From JBNJEA01 sp051745395 (GTDB lineage: Bacteria > Desulfobacterota > Desulfobacteria > Desulfobacterales > Desulfosalsimonadaceae), in the NCBI GenBank assembly GCA_051745395.1, contig JBNJEA010000094.1:1-12236 (forward strand): DNA of 12,236 nt, in the 5' to 3' direction. Shown one piece after another: positions 1-7,142 of the stretch. A program made the position numbers and the translations under genes. The first letter of the stretch is position 1. Every line of letters begins with the position of its first letter. The notes below the pieces were generated by a model that ran no database searches, was not told the origin of the DNA, and saw nothing but the letters and a program-made list of their open reading frames with translations.

Positions 1-46
1 AATTAATTCACAATTCAAGGTTTGACACCATGTCACCATACTCCGA

Positions 47-99
47 CCGTCATGCCTGCGAAGGCAGGCATCCAGACTGTTTCTAAGGTCTGGAAAACT
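47..99. repeat. Left part of a REP-like paired palindrome, split by the group II intron
   Basis: Positions 47-75 form a 29-base arm that is itself a hairpin (ATGCCTGC and GCAGGCAT around a GAAG loop). The reverse complement of this arm is found, without mismatch, as bases 98-99 joined to 2037-2063 on the other side of the intron. Bases 76-97 are the spacer between the two arms. The element is therefore a pair of palindromic units in inverted orientation, a layout typical of REP/BIME elements. Bases 1-46 show nothing gene-like, although the short strings around 6-16 and 40-46 (AATTCACAATTC, ACTCCGA) recur near 8670-8707 beside the second copy. The family name is an inference. Confidence 0.85.
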
Positions 100-141
100 A
101 TAGGGGTGGGAAAACCTGGTTGCCCAGGCTCTCCCCCCTCC

Positions 142-174
142 GAACCGGACATGCGGATCTCCCGCATCCGGCTC
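142..174 (-). ncRNA. Group II intron domain V (catalytic core)
   Basis: Read on the minus strand, this 33-base segment starts GAGCCGGATGCGG and ends CCGCATGTCCGGTTC. An 8-bp lower stem (GAGCCGGA with TCCGGTTC) carries the AGC catalytic triad. It is followed by a two-base bulge on the 3' side and a 5-bp upper stem closed by a GAGA-type loop. This is the expected fold and size of domain V, and it lies a few bases downstream of the maturase stop codon, as usual. The following segment down to base 100 can form a domain VI-like hairpin. Confidence 0.92.
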
Positions 175-187
175 TCCGGTCGGTAGT

Positions 188-1528
188 TTAACCTCTTGAG
201 GACTGGCGTAAAGCACAATGGGCATCGTAAAGGCTAAAATACCCAAGGTCCCGAAAGTACTTGTTCGGCCATCTGATGTTGTCCTTGCCCCGGCTTATTC
301 CTCTGCCTTTGTTGTAGCCGCGCAGGATCGTCCTGAACCTGCGTCTGATCCATCCGTCCAGTGGTTTAAAGGTTTTCCAATGGCTGTGCTTGAAGTATTC
401 AAACCATCCTTTGCTCGTCTTATTGACCTCGGCAATAATGGCCTCCATGCTGCTGCCATTGCTGCGTTTCGTCTTGCTTCGGATGGTGTCTTTGAATTTG
501 TTCAGGCTTTTCTGGCGCGGCCAGCGAGTACCGTTTTCAAAATGATACCCCAGAAAGTCAAAGCCTTGGCCAGGTTGCCCGGTGTTCACCAAGCTGGTTT
601 TATCTGCATGCAGGGTCAATCCCCGCTCACCTACCAACTTAGCCGCCCGGGAGAGAGCCGCTTCGGCTTCTTCCCGGCTCTTGCACAAGATCACGAAATC
701 GTCCGCATAACGAACCATTTCGAATCCGGCCATTTTCATCTCCTTGTCCACTTGGTGCAGATAGATGTTGGACAGCAGCGGGCTGATCACCGCCCCTTGA
801 GGCGAGCCCGTTTCCGGCGTCCACAGTTGCAAGTCCTCCAGAATCTGTTGTTTGAGAAAACCCTGGATCAGATCCAGTACGCGGCTGTCGGTGATACGCT
901 GCTGCACATCCTGCATCAGCCGCTCGTGGCCGATGGTCTCGAAGTAGCTCTTGAGGTCGGCATCCACCACCCAGGTGTAGCCGGCTTTAAGCAACCGTTC
1001 GACCTTTCGCAACGCATCCTTGCATCCCAGGCCCGGTCGGAAGCCAAAACTGGTGTCTATGAACTCACGTTCAAAGATGGGTTCGATCACCATCTTGAGC
1101 GCTGTTTGCACCACCTTGTCCCTGACCGTGGGTATTCCCAGTGGTCGCTTCTCTTTGCTGCCGGGTTTGTTGATGTAGGTGCGGCGAATCGGCCTCGGCC
1201 GATACGTACCTGTGCGCAGTTCCTCCTCCAGCTTTGCCAGATTCGTTTTCAGGTTCTCCTCGAACTGTTCCAGACTCTGATGGTCCGACCCCGCTGCGCG
1301 GCCTTTGCCCCTGACACTCTGCCATGCGGCCAAAAGCACATTGCGCCGGTGCACTTTATCAATCAGACTGAACCAAACGTCTCCTTTCACCCCCTTTTCG
1401 AGGGCCGCCAGCATGCGATCGGTCCATATCGCGCGTTCCACCCAGTACCATGGGTCTTGGGCTTCTCCTGCTTGTTTAGTCCCTGCGGACACTTCCGCCG
1501 GTTTGTTTTCACGCAATATAACCTTCAC
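188..1528 (-). CDS. ltrA: Group II intron reverse transcriptase/maturase
   Basis: This intron-encoded protein of 446 residues copies the intron into DNA during retrohoming and helps it splice. Visible landmarks are the RT blocks RPLGIPTVRDKVVQ (about 128-141), VDADLKSYFE (188-197, first catalytic Asp region), GSPQGAVISPLLSNIYL (241-257) and the YADD catalytic box (274-277). The group II maturase (thumb/X) domain follows, around GWFEYF (374-379) and RRRFRTILR (395-403). The protein stops soon after, with no DNA-binding/HNH endonuclease domain, as in class C proteins. The start is a GTG (1526-1528), chosen because a GGGAGG ribosome site sits 7 bases upstream. A nearby ATG is out of frame. The reading frame is uninterrupted and all catalytic motifs are present, so the protein is probably functional. 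The symbol is generic for the family. Confidence 0.95.
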   Translation of the reverse strand: MKVILRENKPAEVSAGTKQAGEAQDPWYWVERAIWTDRMLAALEKGVKGDVWFSLIDKVHRRNVLLAAWQSVRGKGRAAGSDHQSLEQFEENLKTNLAKLEEELRTGTYRPRPIRRTYINKPGSKEKRPLGIPTVRDKVVQTALKMVIEPIFEREFIDTSFGFRPGLGCKDALRKVERLLKAGYTWVVDADLKSYFETIGHERLMQDVQQRITDSRVLDLIQGFLKQQILEDLQLWTPETGSPQGAVISPLLSNIYLHQVDKEMKMAGFEMVRYADDFVILCKSREEAEAALSRAAKLVGERGLTLHADKTSLVNTGQPGQGFDFLGYHFENGTRWPRQKSLNKFKDTIRSKTKRSNGSSMEAIIAEVNKTSKGWFEYFKHSHWKTFKPLDGWIRRRFRTILRGYNKGRGISRGKDNIRWPNKYFRDLGYFSLYDAHCALRQSSRG

Positions 1529-2036
1529 GCATCTACCTCCCTGTGTCCCTTGGCTCCACGGGCGTTACCCCGTTTCTTCGCTACTATGGACACTCTGACT
1601 CCTGCCCGTCCGGTTACCACCCGGCTTGCGCCGAACGGCTCCCGACCTCTTCCCGGGCAGGTCTCCCTGATTCACATGGCGCGACCTTCCATGCATTCTG
1701 TCACCAAACACCTGACGCGCCCCACCATCGCTTTTGTGCTGCTCGCCCAGCGTGATGGGCTTCCGGGATTGTGCGGTTGCCGTGGGACACGTAGTCTTGC
1801 ACGGGATTGTAGCCAACCTGACCAACCTTCGCCCCGGTCTGGACTTCACCTTGCATCCGCAGGCTCGTCGCTGCGTGCGGCCGAATCGTGTTCGCAATAC
1901 TGCTACGGACTGCATGTTCGTCTCCGGTTGCTCTCCACCCCACCTCGCGGTGACGCAGTTACCTTTGGCTACCGGGAGCGAGCATCTCCCGGAGGAGGAC
2001 TTCCACCTCCCAGATCGCGCCTGCTCTCAGGCGCAC

Positions 2037-2063
2037 GGATGCCTGCCTTCGCAGGCATGACGG
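2037..2063. repeat. Right arm of the REP-like paired palindrome interrupted by the intron
   Basis: Together with bases 98-99, this segment is the perfect 29-base reverse complement of arm 47-75. On the minus strand it is the 5' exon of the intron: a hairpin ending GGCATCC immediately before GTGCG. The following bases, 2064-2096, resemble 8791-8822 (both contain AGCAAA, TGCTTTT and TAAGTCTT or a close variant), so the repeated unit extends past the palindrome. Confidence 0.85.
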
Positions 2064-2423
2064 GCGTAGCAAATTGCTTTTTTCCTAAAGTCTTATCAGT
2101 TCATGATGTCTTCAAGCTGCAATATTTCGAATTACCCAATTTCTTTTTATTGCCTTCGAAACGGGATAGCGTCTCCCTGCCCGAGGGTGGGTAAAAGGGG
2201 CTTTCGAGCGAAATTAAAGGGTTTTGCCGAAAAGCCGGGCTCTTTGCGCCGCGTAAAAATTTCTCATTGTCTGAGGGCGTGAGCCCGAGTTTGAGAAATT
2301 TTAGCGGCGCAAAGAACCCGGCCGGCAAAAGACTTTTGAGCGAGAAAGTTCCTTTTGCCCATCCTCCGGGCAGCCAAGAGCGCCCCGGTATGGCCGGTTT
2401 TTTATTAGACGCTGTCTTTGCGA
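2064..2423. repeat. Gene-free region with a giant imperfect palindrome downstream of cbiET
   Basis: No credible gene lies here. The core arms at about 2234-2266 and 2292-2322 pair almost throughout (TTTGCGCCGC with GCGGCGCAAAG, TTCTCA with TGAGAA). A small apical hairpin, GGGC-GTGA-GCCC, lies at 2275-2286. Weaker pairing continues outwards to about 2177-2373, where CTGCCCG on the left faces CGGGCAG on the right. The structure starts roughly 50 bases after the cbiET stop codon. It may therefore end or protect the operon transcript, but there is no clean U-tract, so this is inference. A mobile or domesticated palindromic element is an equally good reading. Confidence 0.8.
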
Positions 2424-3638
2424 TCATTGCTTACCTTTCCCCGCCGATAAAACAAACACCGGGTTTCCCGCCGAAAGCCGCATACCCGCCGGCATCTGCG
2501 AACCTTTTGAAACCTGGACCTGGACGACTTCGGTTTCAAAGCCATGCGACTTTAAGATGGCCAGGCAGGCAGTCACGGTTTCGATCACCACGGCATTAAC
2601 CACGATCCGGCCGCCGGGCTGTAGTCGCTTTAAAGCGGAGTTCAGTATCTCCGGCATGGCTTTTCCGCCGCCGCCGATAAAGATCCGGTCCGGGTCGGGC
2701 AGCGTGTCCATGCCCGACGGCAGCTGCATTTCATGGACGAAAATGTTGGGCACACCGAATTTTTGAATATTTTGCCGGATATTGGCCACCCGTTCCGCAT
2801 TTTTTTCCACGGCCTCGATCCGGCCGCGCGTGACAAAAATCGAGGCCTCAACGGCGACCGCCCCGCTGCCGGCACCCAGGTCCCACATTACGCAATCCGG
2901 GGCCAACCCCAACTTGGCAATCGATACCGCCCGCACCTCGGCCTTGGTGATCATGCCCCGGTCGTGGGCGTAGTCTTCATCGGCGCCACCGAGCACCGGC
3001 CGGTATGGCCGTTTGGCTTCCGGCCAGAGAATTACGGCGTTGGGCTCGGAAAAGGTACACCCCGCCGCTTCTTCCGGGGCCAGCCATTCGACACGTTCAT
3101 CGGTTTCGCCCAGGCGCGACAGCACCCAAATCCGCCACCGGCCGGGCGCCTTTTCGGACACGATCTTCGCTACGAAAGCCGGCGTATGCCGGCGGTCGGT
3201 AAACACGAAAACCGGGGATGAGCCGCAAAGGGCGGCAATCAAATCGGCTTCTCCGTCCCGGCCGTGCAGGCTGACTGCGACGGCCCCCGCCCATGATTTT
3301 TTAATCCGGGCAAAGGACTCCGCCATCACGGACACGTTGGGCAGGATTTCCACGTTTTCTTCGCCCAGGTGCTCTGCCAGGGTGCCGCCGATGCCGTAAA
3401 ACAGCGGATCGCCCGTGGCCAGGACCACCACGCGGTGCTCTTGCATCTCGTGCCGGATTTGGTCAATGACATCGGCAACGGGCGATTTAATTTCCAATTT
3501 CCGGCCGGGATGGTCGGCAAACAAGGCCAGGTGGCGCTTTGCCCCGACCAGGATATCCGCGGCATCGATTGCATCCCGATGCCGGGCCGCCAGATCCGCC
3601 CGGCCGGCCCCAGTGCCGATGACCCGGACACGCTTCAT
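2424..3638 (-). CDS. cbiET: Fused CbiE-CbiT: cobalt-precorrin-7 C5- and cobalt-precorrin-6B C15-methyltransferase (decarboxylating)
   Basis: This cytosolic bifunctional corrin-ring enzyme has 404 residues, the normal length for the fused CobL/CbiET form. Residues 1-205 are the CbiE tetrapyrrole methylase, with IGTGAG near 7-12 and ATGDPLFYGIG at 74-84. Residues 222-404 are the CbiT part, a class I SAM methyltransferase with motif DLGAGSG at 253-259 and the CbiT-like IGGGGKAMPEIL at 321-332. The two halves methylate C5 and C15, and the C15 step also decarboxylates the C12 acetate side chain. The ATG overlaps the cbiD stop as ATGA, which implies translational coupling. It is the last gene of the operon. 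CobL and CbiET share this architecture; the neighbouring cbiD points to the anaerobic, cobalt-containing pathway, hence the symbol. Confidence 0.95.
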   Translation of the reverse strand: MKRVRVIGTGAGRADLAARHRDAIDAADILVGAKRHLALFADHPGRKLEIKSPVADVIDQIRHEMQEHRVVVLATGDPLFYGIGGTLAEHLGEENVEILPNVSVMAESFARIKKSWAGAVAVSLHGRDGEADLIAALCGSSPVFVFTDRRHTPAFVAKIVSEKAPGRWRIWVLSRLGETDERVEWLAPEEAAGCTFSEPNAVILWPEAKRPYRPVLGGADEDYAHDRGMITKAEVRAVSIAKLGLAPDCVMWDLGAGSGAVAVEASIFVTRGRIEAVEKNAERVANIRQNIQKFGVPNIFVHEMQLPSGMDTLPDPDRIFIGGGGKAMPEILNSALKRLQPGGRIVVNAVVIETVTACLAILKSHGFETEVVQVQVSKGSQMPAGMRLSAGNPVFVLSAGKGKQ

Positions 3639-4753
3639 GATCGTTCCCCCTTTTTTTCGGCCCTGGCCGCCACGGTCCCTTCGTAATCAAACAACACGGC
3701 GCCTACGTTGACCCGCCCGCCGGCAAAAAAATGGGCCGCCGCCGCCATTTTTTCCGCCACGTCCGAAAACACGGCCGGAAAGGCTTCATGGAGTATAAAA
3801 AACGCTTCCCGCGCGGTATTGGCGCCGCAGACCCTTTCCGCCACTGCACTTTCTGCACCGGCGGCCGCCGCCCAACGGCCCAAGTCTTCGAGCACCATCT
3901 TCGATTTTGCCGCGTGGGTGTGGGGCACGCCTTTGGCCATTTTGACCGCCTTGCCGAAAAACGCGGCCAAAACGACATTTCCGATGCCGCGCTGTGCCAT
4001 AATTTTCATGGACTTTTCAAAATAATCGCCGATCTGCACAAAGGCCTCGACCGGCATTTCGGAAAACTTGGCCTGGGCATGCCGCTCGCTTCTTCTGCCC
4101 GTGGTGCAGACCACGGTATCCAGCCCCGAGGCCGCGGCCACGGCCACCGCCGATTCGATGGTGGCAATATAGGCGGCATGGCTCATGGGCTTGACCACGC
4201 CCGTGGTGCCGAGTATGGATATGCCGCCTTCAATGCCCAACCGGGCGTTTAAGGTTTTTCGGGCAATGGCTTCGCCTTCCGGCACAAAGATTTCCACGTC
4301 GATTCCCCGGCCGCCTTCGGCAATTTCTGCGAAATCGGCCAGAACCTCTTCGACCGCCCGGACAATCATTTGCCGCGGCCCCGGGTTGATGGCCGACCGG
4401 CCGACCGCAACCTCGAGGCCCGCCTTGGTCACCCGGCCCACCCCTTCGCCGCCGGTGATCGTAACGCCGTTTTCCCCGGCCCTTTTCACCCGGGCGCCGA
4501 TAATCGCACCGTTGGTGACATCCGGGTCAGAGCCGGCGTCCTTTTTCACCCGGCACTCGGCAGTATCGCCTTCCAGTCGGCATTGCCGGACGGAAATGGT
4601 CCAGATCTGGTCATTTAAAAGTCTCACATCAACGGCAGCCGGCGCCGGGTGCCCATAGAGGACCATCGCCGCCGCCTTGGCCGCAGCAGCCGCCGCCGTT
4701 CCGGTGGTAAAACCGGAACGGAGTTTTTTTCGCCTGTTGCTTTGTCTGCTCAT
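3635..4753 (-). CDS. cbiD: Cobalt-precorrin-5B C1-methyltransferase
   Basis: CbiD methylates C1 of the corrin macrocycle using SAM in the anaerobic cobalamin route. The protein has 372 residues, typical of the family. It carries the characteristic N-terminal SGFTTGTAAAAAAKAAA (13-29) and the downstream motifs GEGVGRVTKAGL, AINPGPRQM and GTTGVVKPMSHAAY. CbiD is specific to the anaerobic pathway, so it is the best single indicator that this operon makes cobalamin without oxygen. The ATG overlaps the stop of the preceding membrane-protein gene in an ATGA arrangement, and its own stop overlaps cbiET in the same way. Confidence 0.97.
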   Translation of the reverse strand: MSRQSNRRKKLRSGFTTGTAAAAAAKAAAMVLYGHPAPAAVDVRLLNDQIWTISVRQCRLEGDTAECRVKKDAGSDPDVTNGAIIGARVKRAGENGVTITGGEGVGRVTKAGLEVAVGRSAINPGPRQMIVRAVEEVLADFAEIAEGGRGIDVEIFVPEGEAIARKTLNARLGIEGGISILGTTGVVKPMSHAAYIATIESAVAVAAASGLDTVVCTTGRRSERHAQAKFSEMPVEAFVQIGDYFEKSMKIMAQRGIGNVVLAAFFGKAVKMAKGVPHTHAAKSKMVLEDLGRWAAAAGAESAVAERVCGANTAREAFFILHEAFPAVFSDVAEKMAAAAHFFAGGRVNVGAVLFDYEGTVAARAEKKGERS

Positions 4754-5796
4754 GCGATGAAATAAAAAATCGTTGCGACCCCTATGATACTCACCACCCG
4801 GAAAAACTGGCCAAGCAAAAGGATCTGCAAGCCCATCTTCGGTTGAAAGATCCCCATGTAGCGCGGCAGTTGATGCCGGATCGCCCGCACGGGAAAGGCG
4901 ATGACGTTGCCGGCGATCAGGGCGAGCACCGTCTGTTTGACCGTGATCACCCCCTGGTCGAGCAGGGCGCCGGCGGCGGCAAAGCCGGAGGTAAACTCGG
5001 CGACAAAGCTTAAAATCACCACGGAGAAGGCCTCGACGGGCACAAAACCCACCGTGAGGGTTTCGGCCATCCAGTTGCGGGTCATTTCAAAGGCCCCCAG
5101 GGCGTTGACAAAATAGATGGCCACGTATATGGGCACCACGTAAATCAAAATCGTGGTAAACCGGGCCGGCAGGCGGCGCCGGATGGCGGCAAGCGCGCCT
5201 TGGTTTTTTCCGGCGCCGGAAGACACCGTCGTTTCGCCGGCACCGTCGGCCGAGGCCACCGGCCGTCCAAAAAAGCGCCCGTAAATCACAAATGCGATGG
5301 TCCGCAGCAGCACGGCGGCAAAGGTTACGGCGAAATACAAAAGGCCGGCGGTTTTGGTCAGCGGCACCACGATAAAAAAGGTCGTGGGCAGATGCAGGAA
5401 ATAGGCCGGCAGCTGGTTGATGAAGTTGGTCAGCATCACCTGCTGTTTGGAAATCTTTTCCTCCCGGTAGTAATCGACAAGCATGGCGTTGGCGGAAACG
5501 CCGGAAAAAAACGCCGTGGAAAAGGCCGCGCTGCACCGGTGACCCAGGTTGGCGAAGGAAAACAAGGGACTGGCCAGCGCCCCGATCTTTCGGGTCCAGC
5601 CCCGGGCCTCGATGGCCTGGGCCACGACAAGGCCAAGTCCGATAAACAGGCACAGGCGCAAAAGCGGCATCAGCAGCTTATCCCAGGCCGTGGAAAGCGT
5701 CATGCCCTCGATCCCCAAAAGGCCCGCTGCCACCATGGCCGTTGACAGGATCAGGGAAGCCGCCAGCACCCGGTATTTCGGTCCGGCTTTACCCAT
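4750..5796 (-). CDS. Gate-domain (nucleoside-recognition family) integral membrane protein within the cobalamin operon
   Basis: The product is a 348-residue polytopic inner-membrane protein. Hydrophobic segments lie near residues 9-28, 42-62, 72-84, 128-146, 150-173, 214-234, 246-266, 286-303 and 324-347, with a hydrophilic loop rich in Gly and Ala at 180-212. Two similar halves appear to be present. The first contains SGVSANAMLVDYY and NFINQLPAYFLHLP (98-137). The second contains AEFTSGFAAAGALL and AGNVIAFPVRAIRHQLPRY (266-313). This resembles the duplicated Gate/nucleoside-recognition fold also seen in SpmA/SpmB and the FeoB core. The substrate is unknown. Its position between cbiL and cbiD, overlapping both (8 and 4 bases), makes a role in moving cobalt, a corrinoid or a tetrapyrrole intermediate plausible but unproven. 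No Walker motif or metal-binding His cluster is seen. Confidence 0.85.
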   Translation of the reverse strand: MGKAGPKYRVLAASLILSTAMVAAGLLGIEGMTLSTAWDKLLMPLLRLCLFIGLGLVVAQAIEARGWTRKIGALASPLFSFANLGHRCSAAFSTAFFSGVSANAMLVDYYREEKISKQQVMLTNFINQLPAYFLHLPTTFFIVVPLTKTAGLLYFAVTFAAVLLRTIAFVIYGRFFGRPVASADGAGETTVSSGAGKNQGALAAIRRRLPARFTTILIYVVPIYVAIYFVNALGAFEMTRNWMAETLTVGFVPVEAFSVVILSFVAEFTSGFAAAGALLDQGVITVKQTVLALIAGNVIAFPVRAIRHQLPRYMGIFQPKMGLQILLLGQFFRVVSIIGVATIFYFIA

Positions 5797-6514
5797 GTCC
5801 GTTTCGATGCTTTGCCATGATCAGGGTCCAGTAATCCGGCGGCGCGGTCTCGAATTCGCCGATATCCTCCACGATGCGTTCCCCGGGCAGCCCGCAGCTG
5901 ACCATCCCGATACTCTCATCCTGCCAGCCGTACTCGCACAGCGCGCTGCTGATATCCGAGACGTTTTTATAGGCCTTTAAAAACACCACGTTTTCCGAAC
6001 GGTTGCCGAATTCCCGGAACCGGTCGCCGCCCTTGACGCCGGACATGACCAACAGCGACTGCTCGCCTTCGACCAGCGGCCGGTTGACCCGGGCCGCGGC
6101 CGCCTGGTAGGAGGTAATACCGGGCACGGCCTCCATCTCCACGTCCGGGGCGATTTCAGCCACCTGCCGGGACAGGTACCCGTAAGTGGAATAGGTCAAA
6201 CAGTCGCCCAGCGTGAGAAAGGCCGCGTTTTTTCCCCGGGACAGGGGCTCGATCACGCGACGCGCATTTTCTTCCCAGGCGCGCTGCAGCACGTCGGCAT
6301 CCTTGCTCATGGGAAACGCCAGCATCCGGACCTCGGTGTGTTCGGGCACATAGGGTTCGGCGATCTTAACGGCCAGGCTGTAGCTGTTTTTGGTCGAACT
6401 GGCGGTAAAGACCACGTCGACCTGTTCGAGCACCTTGACCGCCTTCATGGTGATCATGTCCGGATCGCCCGGCCCCACGCCGATACCGTAGAGGGTGCCG
6501 TATCGTTTTTCCAT
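5789..6514 (-). CDS. cbiL: Cobalt-factor II / precorrin-2 C20-methyltransferase
   Basis: This tetrapyrrole methylase adds the C20 methyl group from SAM, the first committed methylation towards the corrin ring after precorrin-2 or factor II. The frame continues upstream to 6553, but the ATG at 6514 is chosen because AAAGGAG sits 8 bases before it, whereas the ATG at 6520 has only 2 bases of spacing. The protein then has 241 residues and begins MEKRYGTLYGIGVGPGDP, the normal N-terminus of this family. Motifs are GVGPGDPD (12-19), TLGDCLTYSTY (101-111) and VPGITS (130-135). It starts 13 bases after cbiC ends and overlaps the membrane-protein gene by 8 bases. CobI is the aerobic-pathway name for the same family; the surrounding cbi genes favour CbiL. 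Confidence 0.93.
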   Translation of the reverse strand: MEKRYGTLYGIGVGPGDPDMITMKAVKVLEQVDVVFTASSTKNSYSLAVKIAEPYVPEHTEVRMLAFPMSKDADVLQRAWEENARRVIEPLSRGKNAAFLTLGDCLTYSTYGYLSRQVAEIAPDVEMEAVPGITSYQAAAARVNRPLVEGEQSLLVMSGVKGGDRFREFGNRSENVVFLKAYKNVSDISSALCEYGWQDESIGMVSCGLPGERIVEDIGEFETAPPDYWTLIMAKHRNGHG

Positions 6515-6527
6515 AACCATTGCTCCT

Positions 6528-7142
6528 TTAACGGGTTTTGGCCAGCAAGACAAGGGCGTTGACCACGGCCGCCGCCACGTTGGAACCGCCCTTCCGCCCG
6601 GTATTGGTGATGTAAGGGGTATCGACGGTCAGCAGTTGCGCCTTGGATTCGGCCGCGTTGACAAAGCCCACGGGAAATCCCGCCACCAGCGCCGGCTTGG
6701 CCCGGCCCTGTCGAATCAATGCAATCAGGCGCATCAGCGCCGTCGGCGCATTGCCGACCACGTAAATACCGCCGGCCATGGCTTCGGCGGCGGCGTCCAC
6801 GGCGGCTTCGGCCCGTGTGGTGCCGTTTTTTTCGGCCATATCGACAATTTTCTGCGATGCCATGAAACAGGCCGCCTCGCATCCAAAGCCGGCCAGATCC
6901 TTCTTCCGAAGACCGGCCAAGACCATGTTCGTGTCCGTGATGACCGCCACACCCTTCTTCAACGCAGCAATTCCGGCGTCAACGGCCTCCGGATGAATCC
7001 GGACCGTGTCAAGGTATTCGAAATCGGCGCTGGTATGGATCATCCGGGCCACCACGGCCCATTGATCCGGTGCGAAGCCATGGCGGCCGGCTTCTTCTTC
7101 AATGATTTCAAAACTGGTTTTTTCGATTTCATCGGGCCGCAT
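6528..7142 (-). CDS. cbiC: Precorrin-8X / cobalt-precorrin-8 methylmutase
   Basis: CbiC moves the methyl group from C11 to C12 to give (cobalt-)hydrogenobyrinate, closing the corrin-ring stage. Translation is taken from the ATG at 7142 because AGGAG lies 7 bases upstream and the product then starts MRPDEIEKTSFEIIEEE, as family members do. The frame is open to 7187, but the extra 15 residues lie inside cbiA and are not family-like. The protein has 204 residues. The active-site His is expected at residue 36 in ARMIHTSADFEY. Other family signatures are TDTNM, GNAPTAL, GFPVGFVNAAESK and GRKGGS near the C-terminus. It overlaps the cbiA end by 14 bases. Confidence 0.95.
   Translation of the reverse strand: MRPDEIEKTSFEIIEEEAGRHGFAPDQWAVVARMIHTSADFEYLDTVRIHPEAVDAGIAALKKGVAVITDTNMVLAGLRKKDLAGFGCEAACFMASQKIVDMAEKNGTTRAEAAVDAAAEAMAGGIYVVGNAPTALMRLIALIRQGRAKPALVAGFPVGFVNAAESKAQLLTVDTPYITNTGRKGGSNVAAAVVNALVLLAKTR

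Larger units (their letters stand above)
100..2036 (-). mobile_element. Complete group II intron, probably class IIC
   Basis: This 1937-base retroelement is read on the minus strand. Its 5' end (2036 downwards) begins GTGCGCC, the usual group II start. Its 3' end reads CCCCTAT just after a domain V (142-174) and a domain VI-like hairpin (about 102-140). An intact reverse transcriptase/maturase sits in the domain IV position. The boundaries follow from the uninterrupted copy of the host repeat at 8723-8790: deleting 100-2036 joins AAAACT to GGATGCC, exactly as in that copy, with no base of ambiguity and no target duplication. Class IIC is favoured because the protein has no C-terminal endonuclease and the insertion lies directly 3' of a DNA hairpin, the known preference of IIC introns. 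Other endonuclease-free classes are not excluded. Nothing seen suggests it is dead. Confidence 0.93.

Noticed and set aside
47..75. CRISPR-like repeat
   Set aside because: The palindromic 29-base unit occurs as inverted pairs at distant places, not as regularly spaced direct repeats, and no cas gene is present.
2068..2085. Possible plus-strand terminator (AGCAAATTGCTTTTTT)
   Set aside because: The stem would need a one-base loop or shrink to three pairs, no plus-strand gene precedes it, and the block is part of the repeat tail shared with 8791-8822.
218..2194. Long plus-strand open frame of 658 codons
   Set aside because: It lies antisense to the intron RT gene and its structured RNA, shows no family features, and crosses the intron boundary and the REP arm. 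It is a shadow of the high-GC reverse strand.
2101..2427. Minus-strand frame of 108 codons whose ATG overlaps the cbiET stop (ATGA)
   Set aside because: It is the translation of the giant palindrome and its flanks, with no recognisable domain. The start overlap looks like operon coupling but is probably coincidental.
6515..6553. Upstream starts for cbiL
   Set aside because: They would extend into cbiC or leave only 2 bases between ribosome site and start. The ATG at 6514 has AAAGGAG at 8 bases and yields the standard N-terminus.
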